From Caprella mutica (taxonomy: Eukaryota; Arthropoda; Malacostraca; Amphipoda; Caprellidae): DNA of 64,000 nt. The first letter of the stretch is position 1. The number at the start of each line of letters is the position of its first letter. The notes below the pieces were generated by a model. That model saw only the letters and a program-made list of their open reading frames with translations, ran no database searches and had not been told where the DNA came from. The stretch covers positions 1-64,000 of the forward strand of contig CANNZV010000946.1 in NCBI GenBank assembly GCA_947561585.1. The letters run 5' to 3'. A program made the translations under genes and the position numbers. Below are positions 11,567-22,676 of this stretch, piece by piece.

Positions 11567-11738
11567 AGGCATTTTGTCCGTTATGCATTTTATCCGTTAG
11601 GCATTTTGTCCGTTAGGCATTTTGTCCGTTAGGCATTTTTTCTGTTAGGCATTTTGTCCGTTAGGCATTATGTCCATTAGGCATTTTGTCCGTTAGGCAT
11701 TTTGTCCGTTAGGCATTTTGTCCGTAGGCATTCTGTCC
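11567..11738 (-). repeat. Right inverted-repeat array of the foldback element
   Basis: About 11 copies of the inverse unit, GTTAGGCATTTTGTCC. The array is shorter than the left one, so the two arms have expanded independently. The terminal units (GTAGGCATTCTGTCC) match the left terminal units exactly, including the single A-to-G variant. Confidence 0.93.
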
Positions 11739-11857
11739 TAGTACCCACTGATACAAGGCAAATGGTGTTTTCTCTATTAATTAAATTCAATTTATGTTGC
11801 AGTTAATAAATTGGAAGCAAAAACAATTATTAGATATTATTTGTGTATGTAATCTTC

Positions 11858-11993
11858 CGTGGTGGAATTTTCAAGCGGTGGAATATTCCGTGGTGGAATT
11901 TTCCAGCGGTGGAATATTCCGTGGTGGAACTTACCAGCGGTGGAACTTACCTGGTGGAACTTTCCGTGGTGGAATTTTCTGCGGGGGAATTTA
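11858..11993. repeat. GGTGGAA-type minisatellite
   Basis: Alternating CCGTGGTGGAATTTTCC and AGCGGTGGAATATTCC units, about 30 bp per pair. The same motif occurs near 45956-46000 and 47150-47240, so it is dispersed. The two overlapping plus-strand frames here are repeat artefacts. Confidence 0.8.
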
Positions 11994-12002
11994 CCTAGAA
12001 CC

Positions 12003-12084
12003 GATTTTAACAGAGCCCGTCACACTTGCATTAGAAAAAATGATGGTAAAAAACAACGCAAGTGTGAAGAGCTCCGTTAAAATC
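12003..12084. repeat. Inverted repeat, 27-bp arms
   Basis: The left arm (12003-12029: GATTTTAACAGAGC...CACACTTGC) and right arm (12058-12084: GCAAGTGTGAAGAGCTC...) are complementary with a few mismatches. The loop is 28 bases. It looks like a small hairpin element next to the GGTGGAA array. Confidence 0.7.
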
Positions 12085-12089
12085 AATTG

Positions 12090-13714
12090 CAGCTAAACTT
12101 TTTGCCATGAGCATTTTTTTAAAGGCGGCGTTGAGAAATGGAAGTGTGAAGGAGGCCTAAAACGTCCTCTTTGCAGCTGAGAGGATGGTGAAGGCATACC
12201 CTCTCTGGTTCGTAAAATCCTTTCGCTAAATTTGTATATTAGTGATAAAGAATATGGTACTTATCTATTAATCTTTTTTCTTTACTTCTATTTGAAGTTG
12301 ACTGCGAATGTTAATGAAGAACAATTACCAATGAAAATATTTTCCATAATTCCTATCTCTTGAACAAAATTTCCTTTTGTTACTTTAGTTTTATTATTCG
12401 ATCACCCAAAAATTGAATTTTGATAGGAACAGTTGGGAAATTTAAAAAAAAATAGTTTTTTGGCTAGGTATAAAAGTTGGTGTCTTTTTTATAATTGAAT
12501 TAATATACTTTTAATTTTATTATTATTTAATTTATGTAGAACACAGCTCGTGTAGCATGTTGCTACTTAAATTATGTACATCTTTTGAAGTGAAGTGTTA
12601 CTTTTTTTCACTAATTTAGAGTACTCTGTATATCAACTAGTGTACGACTGTACGTTATATAATAAATAAGAGCGGCATTGAATTTAAATACAGCAACAGA
12701 TAACACAAGGACCTGATATTTTTCAATTTAATTATTATTTTTTACATGAATTAATGACTTTCAATTTTTAGTCCACTTTGAGAATTAGGAAATCTTTAAA
12801 TATCAACATTTTATTTTATGAATATCTATCCATGAAAAAAGTTTATATTTATGTAATAATATAACACTTATAAATCATCTTTTAGACAATGATTTAGAAG
12901 TTAGACGACTTTTTTTTAGTATAAACATTTTAGAAAGCTTTTACTACATTTTTCCTAATTATTCGAATTAACGTATCAATGTTTAAATAAGAAATTAATC
13001 ATCACCATTATTACTTTTTATTCAATTATTATTTGTTGATCGATAGAAATAAAGGAGAAAACTAACCTTTATTATGAACGAATAATTTAACATGAAACCA
13101 GTTAATTAAAAAAATATATATCACAAGTACCAATAGGTTACACTAAAAAGTATTTAAAAATAGTTGTTTAATAATATTGTACATAATTTCACGTTTCAAG
13201 TTATGGGATTGCTCCGAATATATAGTACATATTATTTAACTACTATTTAAATTTGCAACTAATAAATCTACAGGTTTAATAGATATTATAATATATAAAA
13301 TTTAAATAAATATCATTTACTCTTTCCTCCCATGAGCGAAATCATAGAGTGATCCGATAAATCAGAACTAACCCTCGGTAAGGATACATCAACTAAAGAT
13401 ATCAACTTTATCAAATATAATTTCAAGTCAAGTCTAAGAGAACTGCAACCTCTGCTAATATTTACCCTGGGATATTGGATGAGCAATATTAGGCAATATT
13501 TACACCTTCTCAATGTTTGCTTGTAAATGAAGATAATAAAACTCTCTGTCAGAGAAAATGCTGTAAATAAGTCATATATCTGAAATGAAATACTGAGGAT
13601 AATAACTGACTTTCGTTATATATCATATGGGTTATTATTTTTATTAGTGTGAGTGAAATATATAACATTTTCAAAAAGAAAATATCAAAATAGTAATTTG
13701 CCTGTATGAACAGT
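12090..13714. other. Non-coding stretch
   Basis: Very AT-rich, without a recognisable gene or repeat. Frames at 13313-13513 and 13549-13737 (minus) show no family features. Confidence 0.5.
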
Positions 13715-14240
13715 AGCCGATATGACACAGTTGCCAATTTGACACTGTAACTATTATTTTACTGTAGCCAATTGACACAGTTGCCAATTTGACACAGTAA
13801 CTATTATTTTACTGTAGCCAATTGACACAGTTGCCAATTTGACACAGTAACTATTATTTTACTGTAGCCAATTGACACAGTTGCCAATTTGACACAGTAA
13901 CTATTATTTTACTGTAGCCAATTGACACAGTTGCCAATTTGACACTGTAACTATTATTTTACTGTAGCCAATTGACACAGTTGCTAATTTGACACTGTAA
14001 CTATTATTTTACTGTAGCCAATTGACACAGTTGCCAATTTGACACTGTATCTATTATTTTACTTTAGCCAATTGACACAGTTGCCAATTTGACACAGTAA
14101 CTATTATTTTACTGTAGCCAATTGACACAGTTGCCAATTTGACACTGTAACTATTATTTTACTGTAGCCAATTGGCACAGTTGCAAATTTGACACTGTAA
14201 CTATTATTTGACTTTAGCCAATTGACACAGTTGCCAATTC
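13715..14240. repeat. 50-bp satellite, about 10 units
   Basis: The unit is CCAATTGACACAGTTGCCAA, TTTGACACAGTAACTATT and ATTTTACTGTAG. It contains two half-unit motifs (TTGACACAGT twice), which suggests it grew by internal duplication. Later units vary more. Confidence 0.95.
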
Positions 14241-14498
14241 GAAACACGTTATACAATATATCCCATTAGCTGATATAACATACTATATCTATATATAGCC
14301 AACAGCAAGTAACTGCTCACTTTCGACAGGAACTGGCTATAAGGAAGGATATTTTCAACGTATCGTGTTTTCTCAGTTCGAATGAAACGGTAAACTGAAA
14401 AAAATCTTCTATAGCCACTACATGGTACACTGAAACGATCCTTCCTATCAAAAACTGAACATCTTTTTTTAACTTGCTGTCGGTTACTGGTCAATGTA

Positions 14499-14880
14499 CA
14501 GTAGCGGACCAAATATAAGGGTAGGCAAAAACAAGTTATCTAAATCTTTAATTTCATAAAAAGTACAAAACACACACTATTGGAATTTTGCATGTATTTT
14601 CATATAGAACTTATTTGTATTCGTATGAAATTTCAAAGCATTCGAACGAATATTCTAGGAATAGTTCCATATTTTACTTCAAACACTAAATTTTGCTCTG
14701 GTCAAAAGTTAAGGGTAGCCATCATAAACTTTGAAATATTCGCGGATATTGGCAATTAACTTAATAATTTGTGAATAATTCTTTACTATATCACTTCAAT
14801 ACATCTTCTACTACAAAATTCTACAAATTTTGCACAATATGAAGGAGTTATCCATCTTCTATTCATCCTCGAGAAATGTC
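14499..14880. repeat. Left terminal inverted repeat of the Tc1-like element
   Basis: Complementary to 15732-16116, ending inward at ...CGAGAAATGTC. Substitutions are scattered with few indels. Confidence 0.9.
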
Positions 14881-15726
14881 CACAATTCTTCCACATTTCT
14901 TGTGTTTTTTCTCTGAGTACAGTCTCCAATTATTATCCAAACATTCTCAATTCGATTGAGGTCAGGACTCTGTGAAAGCCAGCTCATTAGAGCAATTTCT
15001 TCATCTTCTAATAGAGTCGTAATTTTTTTATCTGAGTAGTAGGGTACGTTGTCCTGCTTGAAACTCTGTGGTTGAGGGTCAGCTGCTTGTTGATAGGGTA
15101 GAGTATGATGACGGAAGAGCTGTTTTATACTTCTGCAATAACTCCTCCTCGTAGGCGAACAATGGGACCAGGTCCAGCAGAAAAAATGACCACAAAGACC
15201 ATCACACTACCTCCTCCAAAATTAACCGTTTTCTTGACGCAGTTCAGAGTTAACATTTCCCCTACTTTACGTTTAATTTGTACTTTCCTATAAGAACCAA
15301 AGACTTCTATTTTTCTTCAATCATCACTAGAATGTACTTCCGACCACTAATCAATCGACCAAACGACATACTCAATTACTCATGACAAAACACAAGTATC
15401 ATTTTCCGTTTCTTTTTTGAGATTGAAAGGTTCGCTGCAGGGAAAAATTGTTGCAAACCAACTTATTGAAGTCGAAGCGAAAAAGTAGACTGGGACACCG
15501 TACCACCAGACATGACATCTATCTCACGAAAAATTCGACCAGAAGTGTTGAAACTACCTTGCAAGCTACTTTGAAGACTTGCATGATCTTCTCTCAGCAA
15601 TGCTTTGGGAAGTCTACCATTCTTCGGTTTGGAATCTACAACTCCATACTGCTTATGTTGAGCCACAATATGTTGCACAATCGTTTTGGACCAACATGTG
15701 GCAATAGACATTTCTTGCAACGACAA
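14881..15726 (-). pseudogene. Tc1-like transposase pseudogene
   Basis: The N-terminal part (15726-15463) reads as a Tc1 helix-turn-helix region, with KTIVQHIVAQHKQYGVV followed by KPKNGRLPKALLREDHASL and ending in GGTVSQSTFSLRL. The first catalytic Asp seems kept in SDD (15320-15328) but is followed at once by a stop (15317-15319) in a different frame. The catalytic core continues with QDNVP (D at 15051-15053) and SPDLNRIENVW (14937-14969, E at 14946-14948), which are in one frame with 34 residues between D and E. That gives the DD34E signature of Tc1. At least two frame shifts and one stop break the gene, so it cannot make an active enzyme. The plus-strand frames at 15105-15293 and 15448-15753 are its shadows. 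Confidence 0.9.
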
Positions 15727-15731
15727 TTTGA

Positions 15732-16116
15732 GACATTTCTTGAGGATGAATAGAAGATGGATAACTCCTTCATATTGTGCAAAATTTGTAGAATTTTGTG
15801 GTAGAAGATGTACTAGAGTAATATAGCAAAGAATTATTCACAAATTATTAAGTTAAATTGCCAATATCCGCGAATATTTCAAAGTTTATGATGGCTACCC
15901 TTAACTTTTGACCAGAGCAACATTTAGTGTTTGAAGTAAAATATGGAACTATTCCTAGAATATTTTTTCAAATGCTTTGGAATTTCATAAGAATACATTT
16001 ATGAGTTCTATATGAATATACCTGCAAAATTACAATAATGTGTGTTTTGTACTCTTTCTGAAATCAAAGATTTAGATAACTTGTTTTTGCCTACCCTTAT
16101 ATTTTGTCCGCTACTG
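15732..16116. repeat. Right terminal inverted repeat of the Tc1-like element
   Basis: Complementary to 14499-14880. The transposase start lies at its inner edge. Confidence 0.9.
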
Positions 16117-16238
16117 TACATTATCATTCTATGGACAATTTAACATTAAAATAAGCTTGTTTCATTTTTAAATTTACGGAAATCATTCTTCATTGAATAA
16201 AAAAATTCTATCTGTATTTCTCTTGGGATATATAAATA

Positions 16239-16777
16239 CTAGTGTATTTTCCCGTTAAAAATAACGTGTTTTCAATAGTAATTTATTACCCGATGTTCGG
16301 TTACTTTTATTGAATTGAAATCAATTAAAATTTATTTTCTTGTATAATCTGATACTATATTTAATCAATAAAATTCATATATAGAAATCGATTTAACTCG
16401 AAGAATTTAAATACCAAGTCAATATATTCCTGTGCGTTTCATAGTTACATTCTTCATGTTTAATACACGTCGTGCAAAAGCGGACACCAAAATTAATGGA
16501 GTTATGATAAACTACTCTAGAGAGAGGAAGTGTTGCAGCGATTGCAGGACGCTAAGGAAGACGGTGTGAAAACTTGTTTTGTTTCAGTTATATCATTTCT
16601 CCATTAAATTTTGTTTCATTTATATCATTTTTCCTTCAAACTGACGCTAGATTACCAGTCATGTGACCCAAAAATAAGGATTTCAGCCTCCTGCAAGACG
16701 CGATATTATTTTGGCCACTGACTCACCAATTGCGGACACCAAATAAATAAACACACTACGGAAATTATTAGTATAGA
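16239..16777 (-). mobile_element. Non-autonomous Helitron, family A, copy 1
   Basis: On the minus strand it starts TCTATACTAATAATTTCC after a host A. It ends with the hairpin CGTTA-TTTT-TAACG (CCCGTTATTTTTAACGGG in intact copies), then AAAATACA and CTAG, followed by a host T. TC start, 3' hairpin, CTRR end and A/T target are the Helitron hallmarks. Compared with copy 3, this copy carries about 250 extra bases (about 16498-16735) bounded by a direct repeat of GCGGACACCAAA. Confidence 0.8.
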
Positions 16778-16801
16778 TTTTCAAGCATCATATATATTTA
16801 A

Positions 16802-17060
16802 TAGTGTATTTTCCCGTTAAAAATAACGGGTTATCATCTATACAAATTTATTACCCGTTATTGATTTACTTTTAATGAATTGATAAAAATTAAATTTTCT
16901 GCATAGCTTAATTTATTTTACAGATAAAATACATTTAAAAATTGAACAAAAAGCAGGGGAATTTAAATATCAAGTCAATCGTAGTTACATTCTTCATGTT
17001 TAAAATCCATCGTGTATAAGCGGACACCAAATAAATAAAAAAATATATAAATAAATAAAT
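16802..17060 (-). mobile_element. Helitron family A, copy 2 (damaged ends)
   Basis: It shares with copies 1 and 3 the CCCGTTAAAAATAACGGG hairpin, the ATACATTTAAAAATTGAA segment, GTTACATTCTTCATGTTTAA and GCGGACACCAAATAAATAAA. The 3' CTAG is changed to CTAT, and the 5' end dissolves into an AT-rich stretch of AAATAA repeats. Confidence 0.7.
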
Positions 17061-19467
17061 AAACACACTTATATTTATATATACGTAAAATATAATTAAT
17101 TTCTCTATTAAATATAACAGTTCCTATTGAATATGGCTAGGAATAATCCTATCGTAAACCAGATACCATAACAAAATATCAAACTGCAACTCCTAACAAG
17201 AAACAGTCTTGTTTTTACTCTAATACCTATTTTATCTGACATGTGCAGTGGAAGTCCGTAGATTTTAAAATCCATTTTGTTAGTTTCAATGTTTTTCAGA
17301 ATACGATTCATGCGTAAATATTTTGATTCAGTGAATATATGGAGATATATTGTATTTACTTAGAAAATCATTCAGTTTTTGATAGAAGTAATAATGTTCG
17401 ATAATATTATCAAAATTTATCATTAAATAGTTCCTTTTATAAATTGAGAAAATAAACACTTTGCTTAAAAACTTAATAAAATCAATTTTTTCATCATTTC
17501 TGTGAGATGGAAATGGAGTATACAATTATAATAGTTAATGTTGAATAATCAAAATTAGTATTAAAATCATTAACGCTAATTTCAATACCGGCATCAGTAG
17601 TATATTTTTATTATTGGTTTTCATTTCAACATAGCACTATACGGTAATGCTAAATATTAGTTCAAAACCACGAATTGTTATCTATAGAAGAGACTACTGA
17701 GTGAATTTCGTTCCGGTGTGAGAAAGAAGAGTAAATAGTGAAAATTTTTCTTTAGTCTGCCATGAAAGGCCATCAGTTTTAGAAAACTAATAATGGCAGA
17801 CTTAAGAAAAATCAGTATAGAGGCTACTTCCTTACTCAGGACACTGTGGTCACTATACATCATTTCATTATAGAGGTGTTATACTGTACTAATATCTGTA
17901 GTTTGTCCGCTACACGTTATGTTCACACTCTAACTCTCTTTCATGTCTCAGGTCCTATTTAATTTGACAGTGACTAATACACAGCGACAGGTGTGACAGT
18001 TATGAACTCACCAGTCTGTCAAACACTAAGTCACACAGGGAATTTGATGGGTTACTTCAGTAGGGAGAAATAGGTGAAGCGAAATATTAATTACTATTTT
18101 TTTATTTTGTTCCTATACATTTTGGTATTTCGACGATAAAGTCAACTTTGCTGGAAATTAACTTTGTGGATTACTCATTTCCATTTTTTAGTATCTGGCT
18201 ACACTTCATCTCTTAATTTAATTTCTTATTAAAAAAGAAAAATTGCCGCCTCGATGGCAATATGTAACGAAAGGAAAAAATGTTGAACTATACAATAAAA
18301 AAGACATGGATCACGAAAACTCTAAGAAATGACGAATGGAACAGAAATTTGAATAAAGATTGACTCGGAGAAGCATTAATCGAAAATAATGGTTCAAGAA
18401 GAAAAAAAGTGATGACTAATCGTAACAAACGAAAGATGCTGAAAATAGTTATTTGATTCGGAACAATATATATTTACATGAGTGTCCAATGGATAGAGAC
18501 TTACTAGAGAAAGCATGTTCCATCAGGAGAAGCATTGAGGAAACTGTCATCCCTAGAGATGTGGCTGTTCCTCGTAGCAATGAATACAGAAGTTTGACTG
18601 ACAGACAAGAGAATTTCTACCATGTCACGATATGGAAGAAACTCAAACCAGTACGAAGAATCTGAACATAAAGGAATTGACTAGTGTTAAAAGATTACTT
18701 GTCAAATGTTAAGGTTGATTTTATTATTATTTTACGAAGTGTTATATTCAATCTGAATTGATAAATTATTATTTGATTATATTTTACGATACGAGCTATA
18801 ATATTTTGTTATAAACCATTGATTCATATTACAGGATTTATTTATCTAATATAAACAAGAAGACTCATTGAGTCTCTTAACTTTCAACATAAATTACACT
18901 CACCATTTTATGGATTTATCAAAATTAATTTAAACCCCTCCCTCCATACATTTGTAATCTTGATCTGTGTTTGGTGTTTTTTGTGTTTCTAATTTAAAGA
19001 ATGACCCAAAATAATGTGTATTAAGTGAGAATGTAGGTGTCAAAATTGGCTTTTGTAAACTTTGTTTTCTAAAGCTGTTAACGTCTTCTCGTATGTTTTC
19101 TCAGTAATTTACTCTCAAATGTATAAATTAACTTTCAAATCGTGTCTAGACTTTACTCCATTACTTTCATTCACACGAAAATTGAATAAAACCGAAAGTT
19201 CTAGAAGCTTTTTTACATCTGAATCCGTGGCGTCATCCCGACATCTTTTATAGTACATGTTTGAACTTTTTTATACGTGTATGAGCTTGTCAGCTCATGT
19301 TTGAACTTTCTGTACAACGTACTTGCTTGACACATGTACATTATAGAAACAGAAAGTTGGCAAACTAATTAATGTCAGATCGAGGTACATGAATAATCGA
19401 TCCTTTTATATCTCAAATAGTTACATTTTCTTTTTGCTAAGACTATATATAACATCTTCTATCTTAA
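17061..19467. other. Non-coding stretch
   Basis: No gene recognised. The 70-codon plus frame at 18453-18665 is hydrophilic and matches no family I know. GTTTGTCCGCTAC at 17899-17911 resembles the Tc1-like terminus at 16104-16116 but has no visible partner. Confidence 0.45.
17742..17812. repeat. Small inverted repeat
   Basis: TTTTTCTTTAGTCTGCCAT and ATGGCAGACTTAAGAAAAA form a stem of about 19 bp with mismatches around a 30-base loop. Weaker complementarity extends outward. Confidence 0.6.
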
Positions 19468-20052
19468 AGAATTGCATCTTCTATCTCTAATAGTCACATC
19501 TTCTATTTCTCTAACAGCTACATCTTCTATCTCTAATAGTCACATCTTCTATTTCTCTAACAGCTACATCTTCTATTTCTCTAACAGCTACATCTTCTTT
19601 TTCTCTAACAACTACATCTTCTATTTCTCTAACAGCTACATCTTCTATTTCTCTAACAGCTACATCTTCTATTTCTCTAACAGCTACATCTTCTATCTCT
19701 AATAGTCACATCTTCTATTTCTCTAACAGCTACATCTTCTATTTCTCTAACAGCTACATATTCTATTTCTCTAACAACTACATCTTCTATTTCTCTAACA
19801 GCTACATCTTCTATTTCTCTAACAGCTACATCTTCTATTTCTCTAACAGCTACATCTTCTATTTCTCTAACAGCTACATCTTCTATCTCTAATAGTCACA
19901 TCTTCTATTTCTCTAACAGCTACATCTTCTATTTCTCTAACAGCTACATATTCTATTTCTCTAACAACTACATCTTCTATTTCTCTAACAGCTACATCTT
20001 CTTTTTCTCTAACAGCTACATCTTCTATTTCTCTAACAGCTACATCTTCTTT
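19468..20052. repeat. 24-bp pyrimidine-rich minisatellite
   Basis: The unit is ACAGCTACATCTTCTATTTC plus TCTA, with a 20-bp variant (TCTAATAGTCACATCTTC) at 19535, 19695 and 19885. The 180-bp block around 19640-19820 recurs at about 19830-20010, which suggests block duplication. On the plus strand each unit resembles a 3' splice site. Confidence 0.93.
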
Positions 20053-20696
20053 TTCACAGAATTCACAGGGTCTATTTCTTCATCAAGGATGTGCCCAAGT
20101 TTCTCCTGAAAATCTCACTAGTGTCTATTGATGACATTTCCCTTGAATTCAGAGCTTATCCTCAGCTCATTTCCCTTGTTTTGAGAATTAATACAAAGGA
20201 CTCCTTCTTCTTCTTATATTACCCACTCCAGTTCTCACAGTTCTTATGAAGATAAAAGACTTCTGCTAGGATAAAACTGTGGACTCAAGTGGAAATCTTT
20301 AAAGCTAGGCTATAGTCTCTCTTATTCTCAAATATCTACTTTTTCTTTGACTTGCCTTGTATTTTACATGTTTAATGTTTTGTGTGTTTACATTGACATG
20401 TATTTATATATAATTCACGTATAGGTGACTATATATGTGCGTGTATTTTTTGATGATATTTTGCTATGTGTGTATAATCTGTAAATTAATTGAAAAGAAA
20501 TGGAGGAAACTTCTATCCCTCGATTTTCTGTAAGAATATTTTACTGGTTTCACCATTACTAAAATATTCGTATCCATCAGAGTAAAGTATGAAAAATTAA
20601 CTTTTATTTCTTCCATATTGATTTTATTCAATGTTATATTTGAATCTTGAAGCATTTACTACATTGCACTGATTTCTATCAACTTACAACTTTGTT

Positions 20697-20836
20697 CGCA
20701 GGAACATCGAGCAAACTGTTCTTCATCTCCAGTTGTAATTTGCTAACTTGGGAGTAAAATGCAAACCAAAAGTGCTTTGTTCGGGACACAGTTGATGTTT
20801 CTTGGTAAAAATCAGGAGAGAACAACCAGGTTTATG
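20697..20836. repeat. Dispersed repeat X, copy 1
   Basis: About 140 bp that recurs in the same orientation at 58909-59047 with only a few differences (core GTTCTTCATCTCCAGTTGTA, and GTGCTTTGTTCGGGACACAG). A short minus frame crosses it but has no known motif. It lies about 370 bp from repeat Y copy 1. Confidence 0.85.
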
Positions 20837-21199
20837 AGTGTAGCGATGTCTCTTGTTATGGTGAGACATCGAAGTTCTAGAAAAATCAGGAAGAAAATAT
20901 TTGTGTAGAATCTCATTGTTCAAGAATTAGATATGCAGATCCTGGCACGATGATTATTTATAAAATTAATATTATTGTTTTTTATCGAATAATCTTTTAC
21001 AGATTCTCTAACTTCAAAAGTAGATATTTAAGGGTTGAACATTCTTTCGAATATATTTCCCAATTACAATTAAAATTGGATAGTAAACTAAACATTATTT
21101 ATCTCCATCTGTTAATTTATAAATAATATTCAGATAATTTATTTTATAGTTGTTGTCCAATGATACTTAGTGAATGAATTACTGATATTTGTAAATACA

Positions 21200-21595
21200 A
21201 ATAATTGTTTTCTTTCCAGTCGAACTGTTCATTTCTCCAAATATTTTCTCCTGTAGAACCACAAAATCTTCTCAATTTCACCAGAATTGAAATTCACCGC
21301 AGAAAATGCAGACGTCAGCAGAAATATAAATTAGTTACTTTAAATCTACTTGGATGAATTAAACCTAACATTTAAACTCTTATACAGTTTGTAAACTATG
21401 AGAAGGTGAGATAAACTTAACATTTTAACTCTTATACAGTTTGTAAACTATGAGAAGGTGAGATAAACTTAACATTTTAACTCTTATACAGTTTGTAAAC
21501 TATGAGAAGGTGAGATAAACTTAACATTTTAACTCTTATACAGTTTGTAAACTATGAGAAGGTGAGATAAACTTAACATTTTAACTCTTATACAG
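21200..21595. repeat. Dispersed repeat Y, copy 1, with 52-bp minisatellite (about 4 units)
   Basis: The 21200-21370 flank and the 52-bp unit (AACTCTTATACAGTTTGTAA, ACTATGAGAAGGTGAGATAA, ACTTAACATTTT) are the reverse complement of 57534-58551, where the same unit is expanded to about 16 copies. The two loci therefore carry one element in opposite orientation with different array lengths. Confidence 0.9.
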
Positions 21596-22072
21596 TTATA
21601 CGATATTTCTTGAGTTTTATATATTATTCTAGTTATATATCCTTGCCTTTCAATATTAATTTATTACATATACCTTTTGATTTATGATTACCATTGTTTT
21701 TATTGAGTACTAATACATATTTATTACCTGATTGATTGATATATGTTTTTCAAATTATTACATTTTCTTTTAAAAATTATATTTTAGTTACTTTCATCAG
21801 CAAAACAACGAAGTTACAATTAATAGGACTATAAAAATAAAATTTAATACATGAACATTGGATACTATCAAAATAATGTTATCGATATAGTTTTTATCTG
21901 TGACTATGTAGTGTTCAAGCGTCGTTAAAAATGATGGCATCTTTGATATATCAAATTCATGTCACTGATAAAAGTTCATTTTTTGTTAAAATCATTATCT
22001 CGCGCTCCTCTTTTACTCCATTATTTTGAAATGAATAAAATAAAGTAAAATGCAGTTACTGAAAAATATATT

Positions 22073-22155
22073 TGACAGATATCAGAATAATTTCATATCC
22101 TCGCTACCCTGCAGCTGCTTGCCAGTTTAATGTGACTGACAGACAGATAGTAATA
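22073..22155 (+). repeat. Dispersed repeat Z, copy 1
   Basis: Shares TATCAGAATAATTTC, CAGCTGCTTG and GACAGACAG with 23690-23795 (inverse) and 49862-49960. The copies are diverged, and no ends can be defined. Confidence 0.5.
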
Positions 22156-22474
22156 TTGAAAATCTATTTCAGAATTTTGCTATAGAAGAGACAGCACCAA
22201 AATCTTCAGATGTAACTCACCAGAAGTAGAGAGTAAACCTGCAACAGATGGATGTATGGAATCAAATATGAATAACTCCGAATCATTCTGTAATTCCATC
22301 CTTGTATTGAAGCAGAAAGATGTTGCCATACAAGACAAAGTGTATATTGTGAGACAAGAAACGGTACTCTGGTTTTAGCTTTAGTCATTGATATATTCAA
22401 GAACTGTATTCATGTCTTGGAATATTGTATAATTTTACGGGCTTAGAACTCATGTCTTTGAATATATACATTAA

Positions 22475-22676
22475 AGGCCTTGTTACACGGTGCGAGTTAC
22501 TGTCGTGACAGTAGGCGGGAACTGTCTCATTGTACTCGCATGCCAGTATCTTAATGTTTATAGCATTGAATTTCCATAACAGTTACTTGTCGGATGCGGT
22601 CACACTGTGCGAGTAGCTGCACAACAGTAACTCGCTATGCCAACTCGCACGTTTACTCGCACCGTGTAACAAGGCC
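22475..22676. mobile_element. 202-bp MITE with TTAA flanks
   Basis: TTAA flanks both sides (22471-22474 and 22677-22680). Inverted repeats of 22 bp start GGCCTTGTTACACGGTGCGA. The interior holds further short inverted repeats (GTTACTGT/ACAGTAAC) and is GC-rich compared with its surroundings. There is no coding capacity. It is consistent with a piggyBac-type non-autonomous element. Confidence 0.8.

Larger units (their letters stand above)
10406..11745. mobile_element. 1340-bp foldback-type DNA element with array-based inverted repeats
   Basis: It is flanked by CACTGATA on both sides (10398-10405 and 11746-11753). The paralogous empty site in copy A has CACTGATA once (about 3027-3034). Left end GCGTGAGC and right end (reverse complement) GGTACTA are followed by the shared GGACAGAATGCCTACGGACA. 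The inverted repeats are tandem arrays of a 15-16-bp unit, GGACAAAATGCCTAC(G): 10414-10662 on the left and 11567-11738 in inverse orientation on the right. The interior (10663-11566) is very AT-rich, contains a short (AT)n tract near 11072-11088, and has no transposase, so the element is non-autonomous. A 7-8-bp duplication fits the P or hAT superfamilies, but the family is not settled. Confidence 0.88.
7640..11830. repeat. Segmental duplication, copy B
   Basis: Homologous to 1265-3095 in the same orientation. It is longer because it contains the hairpin MITE at 8898-9024 and the foldback element at 10406-11745. After the foldback element, homology resumes with CTGATACAAGGC and GTTGCAGTTAAT, matching copy A at 3032-3070. 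Confidence 0.8.
14499..16116. mobile_element. Tc1-like transposon, 1618 bp, inactive
   Basis: It is flanked by TA on both sides (14497-14498 and 16117-16118). The ends are CAGTAGCGGACCAAATATAA and its near-perfect complement. The terminal inverted repeats are very long: 14499-14880 (382 bp) and 15732-16116 (385 bp), over 90% alike by eye. The transposase remnant is on the minus strand between them. The overall length fits the Tc1 superfamily with extended inverted repeats. Confidence 0.92.

Noticed and set aside
18453..18665. 70-codon hydrophilic frame
   Set aside because: No motif, no splice or promoter context; length is within chance.
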